From CAZSSM01 sp964609385 (GTDB taxonomy: Bacteria; Planctomycetota; Planctomycetia; Isosphaerales; Isosphaeraceae), in NCBI GenBank assembly GCA_964609385.1, contig CAZSSM010000166.1, forward strand, positions 1 to 6,479: a stretch of 6,479 bases of DNA, in the 5' to 3' direction. A program made the position numbers and the translations under genes. The notes under the pieces were generated by a model. It was not told the DNA's origin, did no database searches, and was given only the letters and a program-made list of their open reading frames with translations. The stretch's first letter is position 1; every line of letters starts with the position of its first letter. Shown here in pieces: positions 1 to 4,177 of the stretch.

Positions 1-95
1 AATGGCTGGGCTTGGAGCCGGGGTCGTTGGTCGCGTTCGAGGACGGCCTCCGACACACTGTTGAGGCCATGATAGCTGGAAGCGACCCTCGCTGA
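1..95 (+). CDS. C-terminal end of a probable NAD-dependent sugar epimerase/dehydratase (partial)
   Basis: Reading from base 3, an open frame enters from the left edge and stops at TGA 93-95, giving 30 residues: WLGLEPGSLVAFEDGL followed by RHTVEAMIAGSDPR. Most third positions are G or C, as expected of a real gene here; the other two plus frames stop at 62-64 and 70-72 with poorer codon patterns. The pattern of a leucine-glycine turn, an E-P pair, then an F-E-D-G-L-R-x-T-V-E helix resembles the extreme C-terminus of extended short-chain dehydrogenases such as UDP-glucose 4-epimerase, dTDP-glucose 4,6-dehydratase and UDP-glucuronate decarboxylase, where (L)GW.P....EGLR.T(I/V)E is common. These cytoplasmic enzymes make nucleotide sugars for polysaccharides, which fits the acyltransferase genes downstream. 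The Rossmann fold and catalytic YxxxK would lie outside the window, so substrate cannot be told. Some other protein with a similar terminal helix is possible. Confidence 0.5.
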   Translation, partial: WLGLEPGSLVAFEDGLRHTVEAMIAGSDPR

Positions 96-148
96 GGTGG
101 CGAACCCGCCTCATCCCGTTCTTGAACCTTTCGGGATCGGACCTATCG

Positions 149-515
149 ATGCGGTTCTCGGTGGCCGCCTTGGGATACTACGTGGCGATCGTGGCGATCG
201 GACCGTTAATCATGGCCGCGATCGTCGGGCGCTACTATTCTCAACGCGAGCGGCCCTGCGCGGCTTGGATCGGCAGCGGCCTGGCCTGGCTGGTCGGCGG
301 GCTCCTGACGAGCCTTTGGGCCGAGTGGATCGTCGGTGGTCGTCGGCAGATCGATGCGGTGCCTCGGCTCTGGGTGGCTTGGGTTGGAATCCTGGCGAGC
401 ATCCCGCTGGTCATGGGGCTAGCTGCCCTCGATCGTCGGCTCAACCGGGTCCGACGCTCGGGGGCTGAGGATCCTGGTGGTCTCCGACGTGGAGGCGCCC
501 GGTGGTCCGACCTGA
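149..515 (+). CDS. Small three-helix membrane protein, unknown function, with apparent +1 frameshift
   Basis: I do not recognise the family. ATG 149 follows GGGATCGG at 133-140, a weak but well-spaced ribosome-binding site; an in-frame TTG at 122 is an alternative start. Three hydrophobic segments are visible at residues about 5-27, 38-57 and 74-94, separated by short arginine-rich or charged loops, so this is probably an inner-membrane protein. The good codon pattern in this frame fails just after residue 105, at a run of five Gs (460-464). Read literally, the frame runs on to 790 as an arginine-rich tail that would overlap the MBOAT gene by 67 bases, which is implausible. Omitting one G joins it to a second frame with strong third-position G/C that reads LRILVVSDVEAPGGPT and stops at TGA 513-515, giving a 121-residue protein. 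The gap from the upstream gene is 53 bp, so co-transcription is likely. The shift may be a sequencing error or a real mutation. Confidence 0.5.
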
Positions 516-526
516 GTGGGACCATC
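501..526 (+). other. Stem-loop across the end of the small membrane protein gene
   Basis: GGTGGTCC (501-508) can pair with GGACCATC (519-526) as an 8-bp stem with one G-U pair and a 10-base loop that contains the TGA at 513-515. No T-run follows, so it is not a classical intrinsic terminator. It could be a weak pause or mRNA-stability element, or chance in GC-rich DNA. Confidence 0.25.
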
Positions 527-723
527 CGGATCGAAAGCGAACCGAGTTGTGGTGGTTGGGGAATCCGTCGGGGCCGGCGATTGCAATTCGTCCGGGACCG
601 GATATCAATAGGGGCACGTGTCGACGAATCGCATCGGCGCGGGCGAAACGATAACGCGGCGGGAGTGGACCTTCGGGGCACGCTCCGGACCGGTCGTCGG
701 TGGGGGAAGGAACGCGATCGGTC
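516..723 (+). other. Intergenic stretch of about 208 bp upstream of the MBOAT gene
   Basis: I see no convincing gene here. The frames that stay open give arginine-, glycine- and serine-rich translations without the third-position G/C preference of the neighbouring genes. It includes a locally AT-richer patch around 580-610 (see the promoter candidate). A purine-rich GGGGGAAGGA at 702-711 lies about 12 bases before ATG 724 and is the likely ribosome-binding region for the next gene, although the spacing is long. If the small membrane gene really ends at 515, this is the longest gap in the plus-strand set and the natural place for an internal promoter. Confidence 0.5.
581..608 (+). promoter_or_regulatory. 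Weak sigma70-like promoter candidate for the MBOAT gene
   Basis: TTGCAA (581-586) and TATCAA (603-608) are separated by 16 bp. Each matches the sigma70 consensus hexamer at four of six positions. They sit in one of the few AT-richer patches of a GC-rich gap, about 115 bases upstream of ATG 724. Planctomycete promoters are poorly defined and such matches arise by chance, so this is only a candidate. Confidence 0.22.
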
Positions 724-2238
724 ATGCTGTTCAACTCGGGCGTCTTCCTGTTCGCTTTCTTGCCCTTGGTCTTGTTGGGCTATGGGCTGATCGCCCGAAC
801 GCTCGGTCAACGCGCCGCGATGACCTGGCTGGTCCTCTCGTCGTTCTTCTATTACGCCTGGTGGGACGTCCGGTATCTGCCGCTGTTGTTGGGCTCGATC
901 CTGTTCAATTTCCTGCTGGGGATCCGCCTGGCGCGTCTCGGTCCGGGGCTGGCGAAACAGGTGACCTTGGGGATCGGGGTGGCGGCGAACCTCGTCCTGT
1001 TGGGTTATTTCAAATATGCCAACTTCTTGGTCGACAACCTCGAGGCGCTGACGGGCCTGACGAGTCTCCGGCTGGACCCGATCACCCTGCCGATCGCCAT
1101 CTCGTTCTTCACCTTCCAGCAGATCGCCTACCTGGTCGACGCGGCGCGAGCCGAGACCGAGGACTACGATCCGATCGACTACAGCCTGTTCATCAGCTTC
1201 TTCCCGCAGTTGATCGCCGGGCCGATCGTGCATCACAAGGAGATGATGCCGCAGTTCTACGAGCGGGGCGGGGACCGTTTGCGGGCACGCGACGTGTCGA
1301 TCGGCTTGACGATCCTGGTCATCGGCCTGTTCAAAAAAGTGGTCATCGCCGACACGATGGCCCGGCACGCTAGCCCGGTCTTCGCCCTGGCCGACGGCGG
1401 CGCGCAGCCGTCGATGATCGCCGCTTGGCTCGGCCTGCTCAGCTACGCCATGCAGTTGTATTTCGACTTCTCCGGCTACTCGGACATGGCCATCGGCATC
1501 GCGCGGCTGTTCGGGATCCGGCTGCCGGCCAACTTCAACTCGCCGTACAAGGCCGACAGCATCGTCGATTTCTGGCGACGCTGGCACATCACCCTGAGCC
1601 GGTTCCTCCGCGACTACCTTTACATCGGTCTGGGCGGCAACCGGAAAGGGCGTGTCCGGCGCTACCTCAACCTGATGCTGACGATGCTGTTGGGGGGGCT
1701 CTGGCACGGCGCCGGCTGGACCTTCGTCGTTTGGGGCGGCCTGCACGGCTTCTACCTTTGCATCAACCATCTCTGGAGCGCGACGGTCCTGGCCGGCACC
1801 CGCGCCTCCGACCGGACCGGCCTGCTCTGGCGGATCCGCCGCCCGATCGCGGTCCTGTTGACCTTCGCGGCGGTCAACCTCTCCTGGATCTTCTTCCGCG
1901 CCCAGAGTTTCGGCGGCGCCTTGCGCTTGCTCCAAGGCTTGGTCGATCCGGGGGCTGGGACGACCCCGGCCGGCTTCGATCCCCGATGGCCGCTGCTCGA
2001 ACTGGCCGTCTTGCTGCCGGTCGTCTGGTTCTGGCCCAACACCCAGGAAATCATGTGGCGTGATGCCCCCGTGCTGCCCGGTCAGGGGGCTCCAGCTCGC
2101 AGGACCCAACGCCTCTTCGGCCTTGTCCCAATCTGCTGGCGGCCGAACCTGATCTGGGCCCTGCTGATCGCCCTGATGTTTGTCGCCGCCGTGCTTTGCC
2201 TGTCCAGGCCCTCCGAGTTTATCTACTACCAGTTCTGA
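724..2238 (+). CDS. MBOAT-family membrane O-acyltransferase (AlgI/DltB/PatA-like)
   Basis: The product is a polytopic membrane protein of 504 residues, the usual size for the AlgI group. It begins MLFNSGVFLFAFLPLVLLGY, the typical start of this family, so ATG 724 is preferred over GTG 700. Family landmarks occur in order: SFFTFQQIAYLVDA (128-140), FPQLIAGPIVHHKEMMPQF (160-178), LYFDFSGYSDMAIGIARLFG (245-264), FWRRWHITLSRFLRDYLYIGLGGNRKG (283-309, with H288), and LGGLWHGAGWTFVVWGGLHG (323-342). H328 in GLWHG is the near-invariant catalytic histidine. The C-terminus EFIYYQF is also typical. Known relatives draw an acyl group, usually acetyl, from a cytoplasmic donor and pass it across the membrane to a partner that esterifies a polymer such as alginate, teichoic acid or peptidoglycan. 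The SGNH-like gene 40 bp downstream is the expected partner. All key residues are present and the gene looks intact. The acceptor is inferred to be an exported polysaccharide but is not identified. Some DltB-like members transfer D-alanine instead. Confidence 0.93.
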   Translation: MLFNSGVFLFAFLPLVLLGYGLIARTLGQRAAMTWLVLSSFFYYAWWDVRYLPLLLGSILFNFLLGIRLARLGPGLAKQVTLGIGVAANLVLLGYFKYANFLVDNLEALTGLTSLRLDPITLPIAISFFTFQQIAYLVDAARAETEDYDPIDYSLFISFFPQLIAGPIVHHKEMMPQFYERGGDRLRARDVSIGLTILVIGLFKKVVIADTMARHASPVFALADGGAQPSMIAAWLGLLSYAMQLYFDFSGYSDMAIGIARLFGIRLPANFNSPYKADSIVDFWRRWHITLSRFLRDYLYIGLGGNRKGRVRRYLNLMLTMLLGGLWHGAGWTFVVWGGLHGFYLCINHLWSATVLAGTRASDRTGLLWRIRRPIAVLLTFAAVNLSWIFFRAQSFGGALRLLQGLVDPGAGTTPAGFDPRWPLLELAVLLPVVWFWPNTQEIMWRDAPVLPGQGAPARRTQRLFGLVPICWRPNLIWALLIALMFVAAVLCLSRPSEFIYYQF

Positions 2239-2252
2239 TCCCTGATTCGAGC

Positions 2253-2268
2253 CGATCCGAACGGATCG
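2253..2268 (+). promoter_or_regulatory. Perfect inverted repeat next to the ribosome-binding site of the SGNH-like gene
   Basis: CGATCCG (2253-2259) and CGGATCG (2262-2268) are perfect inverted copies around a central AA. As RNA this gives a 6-bp stem with a four-base GAAC loop. It fills the 40-bp gap between the MBOAT stop (2238) and ATG 2279, and its last base overlaps the Shine-Dalgarno GAGGA (2268-2272), which has 6-base spacing to the ATG. It could limit or tune translation of the downstream gene, protect a processed transcript end, or act as a small palindromic DNA site. The function is inference. Confidence 0.35.
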
Positions 2269-2278
2269 AGGACCCGTC

Positions 2279-3508
2279 ATGAGCGCGATCCACGGGCGCA
2301 AATCCGATGTTTCGACCCTGCGTCATCGCTACGTGATGGCCCTCGGGGCGTTCGTCACAGTCTTGCTCCTGGCCAGCGCGGGCCTCAACGCATGGGTCGA
2401 CCCTTGGTTGGCCTACCTGGGGAGCCCCGAGGATCGTTTCGCCGCCCAGCGCCGTTATGGACTGGCCGGCAAGGCGGGCTTGGCCGAGCGGATCGACTCC
2501 CCAGTCATCCTCCTGGGCAGTTCCCGGACCGAGACCGGACTCGATCCCGAGCATCCCGCGCTTCTGGAGCATCACGGTCACCCTGGGATCAACCTCGGTT
2601 TGCCCGGTTGCAACATGCTCCAGACGCGCTTGGTTTTTGATCGGGCGCGACAGGTCGGTCGGCCGCGCGCGGTCTACCTCTGCATCGACTTCCATCAGTT
2701 CGTCGTCGAGCCGCACACCCTCGACGACCTCCGGGTGCCCGGCCGGGACCTCGCCGGCTGGATGGACTCCCCCTTCAACCCCGAGTACGCCGCCTTGGCT
2801 TTCCACGCTGGCAACCTTTTCTCCTTTGAACCGACCCTCCAGGTCCTGCAGTTGAACCTCCGAGGGCGTCGGAGCGAGATGACCCCGCGCGGACTTCTCC
2901 TCCGCAAGCAGTCGCGCGGCGCCCGTCAGAGCTTCGCCAGTCTCTTCGGCTCGAAACTCGTCCGGAGCCTCCGCGCTCAGCACCGAATCCAGACGTCCTT
3001 GGAAAGCGATTTTGCCCATATTCTTGAGGTTTGTGACCGCGACCAGATCTCGATAGTCGTCCTGATCCAGCCCGTCCATGCCCTCTACCTGGTGATGCTC
3101 GACCGTTACGACGCCTGGGACGAGTTCGAGGAGTGGAAGCGGCGGTTGGTGGGGGTTGTCGAATCGACAAAATCGACGGACGTACCGCTCTGGGATTTCA
3201 CCGGATTCGACGAATATCAACGCGAAATGCTGCCAACAGATGATGCCGGAATGCAATATTTTTATGAGGCGAGCCACTATAAGCCTCGCCTCGGCGATCT
3301 CGTCCTCTGGAAGCTCCATGGTCGCGACGAGGTCGAGAGTCGGGACCTAAGCGGTTTCGGCGCCCGGCTCACCTCGTCGATGATCGAGGACCACCTCAAC
3401 GCCCAGCGCGAAGACCTCCGACGCTTCGTCGAATCCCAGCCCGAACAGATCGACTGGCTCACCGAGATCCTCGAGTCGACGACGAACAACCTTCAACCGC
3501 AATCATGA
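2279..3508 (+). CDS. Membrane-anchored SGNH-hydrolase-like protein, probable acyltransferase partner of the MBOAT protein
   Basis: The product has 409 residues. ATG 2279 follows GAGGA with good spacing. A basic N-terminus and one hydrophobic segment (about 19-38) suggest a signal anchor that places the rest outside the cytoplasmic membrane. VILLGSSRTETGLDP (76-90) matches SGNH block I, with S82 in the position of the GDSL serine. NLGLPGCNM (105-113) and YLCIDFHQF (133-141) lie where later oxyanion-hole blocks are expected. Near the C-terminus, MQYFYEASHYKPRLGD (325-340) looks like the block V D-x-x-H motif with Glu330 in place of Asp and H333 as catalytic base. AlgJ, AlgX, DltD and PatB proteins are built this way and act with an MBOAT protein to transfer acyl groups onto a polymer. 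Overall similarity to any one of them is low to my eye, so only the general role is inferred. Residues 345-409 form an acidic, probably helical extension beyond the usual fold. The stop overlaps the next start (ATGA). Confidence 0.75.
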   Translation: MSAIHGRKSDVSTLRHRYVMALGAFVTVLLLASAGLNAWVDPWLAYLGSPEDRFAAQRRYGLAGKAGLAERIDSPVILLGSSRTETGLDPEHPALLEHHGHPGINLGLPGCNMLQTRLVFDRARQVGRPRAVYLCIDFHQFVVEPHTLDDLRVPGRDLAGWMDSPFNPEYAALAFHAGNLFSFEPTLQVLQLNLRGRRSEMTPRGLLLRKQSRGARQSFASLFGSKLVRSLRAQHRIQTSLESDFAHILEVCDRDQISIVVLIQPVHALYLVMLDRYDAWDEFEEWKRRLVGVVESTKSTDVPLWDFTGFDEYQREMLPTDDAGMQYFYEASHYKPRLGDLVLWKLHGRDEVESRDLSGFGARLTSSMIEDHLNAQREDLRRFVESQPEQIDWLTEILESTTNNLQPQS

Positions 3509-4074
3509 ACACGCCGAAGTATCCCGAATCTTTGGTGACCGACCGGCTAGTCCTTCGCCCTTGGCGCATCGAGGACCGCGCGGCGTTCGCAGCGATGAAC
3601 CGCGACCCCCGGGTCACCCGGTTCCTGCCCACGCCGATCACCGAGGAGAAGAGCAACGCGCTGGTCGAACGGTTCGTCGCCTATCGCGAGGAGCACGGAT
3701 ACGGCCCGTGGGCGGTCGAGGTCCGCGGCGGTGCGCCGTTCATCGGGGTCCTGGATCTGATCGCCGTCGGCTTCGAGGCGCCCTTCACACCAGCCATCGA
3801 GATCGGCTGGAGGCTCAACGCTGACCATTGGAACCTCGGCTATGCCACCGAGGCCGCCCGCGCGGCCTTAGCCTTTGCTTTCGAGACGCTCGGGCTCGAC
3901 GAGGTCGTCGCCTTCACCGTCCCGGCCAACCTTCCTTCCAGACGCGTGATGGAGAAGATTGGCATGGTCCGTGACATCGAAGGCGATTTCGAACATCCCG
4001 TCCTGCCCGTTGGCCATCCGCTCCGCCCCCACGTCCTCTATCGGATCGGTCATCAGTCGTGGAGCCGTGATTGA
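3505..4074 (+). CDS. GNAT-family N-acetyltransferase, RimJ/RimL type
   Basis: The product is a soluble cytoplasmic protein of 189 residues, a complete single GNAT domain of the Acetyltransf_3 kind. Visible landmarks are LVTDRLVLRPWRIEDRAAF (10-28), the usual first strand and helix; IGVLDLIAV (80-88); IEIGWRLNADHWNLGYATEA (98-117), the acetyl-CoA binding turn and helix; VVAFTVPANLPSRRVMEKIG (134-153), with the N-x-x-S-x-x-V-M-E-K-x-G signature; and a C-terminus with HPxLPxGHPLRPHVLYR typical of this subgroup. It uses acetyl-CoA to acetylate an amino group, on a protein N-terminus, amino sugar or small molecule; the substrate cannot be read from sequence. The ATG overlaps the stop of the SGNH-like gene, and no Shine-Dalgarno is evident just upstream, so translation probably depends on ribosomes finishing the previous gene. 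That coupling ties it to the acylation cassette, but related GNATs are often unlinked housekeeping genes. Confidence 0.9.
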   Translation: MNTPKYPESLVTDRLVLRPWRIEDRAAFAAMNRDPRVTRFLPTPITEEKSNALVERFVAYREEHGYGPWAVEVRGGAPFIGVLDLIAVGFEAPFTPAIEIGWRLNADHWNLGYATEAARAALAFAFETLGLDEVVAFTVPANLPSRRVMEKIGMVRDIEGDFEHPVLPVGHPLRPHVLYRIGHQSWSRD

Positions 4075-4177
4075 ACAGATGAGTTCTCGGAGCGGAATTG
4101 TTGGTTTGAAGGGCAGAACCACCGATTTCGCCTCATGAGCCTCGACCATTGCATCAGGGATATCGATTGGAGGGCGG
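4075..4177. other. Convergent intergenic gap, no clear terminator
   Basis: These 103 bp separate the end of the plus-strand gene set from the end of the minus-strand WD40 gene. Two convergent transcripts must end in or beyond it. I find only short palindromes, such as CTCATGAG (4132-4139), and no GC-rich hairpin with a T-run in either direction. Termination may be Rho-dependent or the transcripts may overlap. Confidence 0.5.

Noticed and set aside
182..199. Tandem GTGGCGATC direct repeat
   Set aside because: It simply encodes V-A-I-V-A-I in a membrane helix and only two copies occur.
97..468. Plus-strand GTG-started frame of 123 codons overlapping the small membrane protein
   Set aside because: Its translation is arginine- and glycine-rich with poor third-position G/C, while the overlapping frame from 149 encodes three clear membrane helices.
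618..1373. Plus-strand 251-codon frame overlapping the start of the MBOAT gene
   Set aside because: It runs through the N-terminal half of the MBOAT gene in another frame and shows only Arg/Gly/Asp-rich shadow composition.
241..2301. A 686-codon open frame on the minus strand opposite the MBOAT gene
   Set aside because: It is antisense to an unmistakable MBOAT gene, its translation is a low-complexity Q, E, D, R and P mixture without any fold signature, and long antisense frames are expected opposite GC-rich genes.
2219..3319. A 366-codon minus-strand open frame opposite the SGNH-like gene
   Set aside because: It is a codon-bias shadow: no recognisable motif, and the plus strand has a ribosome-binding site, a signal anchor and SGNH motifs.
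4132..4139. CTCATGAG palindrome in the convergent gap as a terminator
   Set aside because: Only 8 bp with no loop and no adjacent T-run, so it does not form a credible terminator hairpin.
3868..4149. Minus-strand 93-codon frame spanning the convergent gap and the GNAT 3' end
   Set aside because: Mostly antisense to conserved GNAT residues, with no ribosome-binding site or motif, so a small real gene is unlikely.
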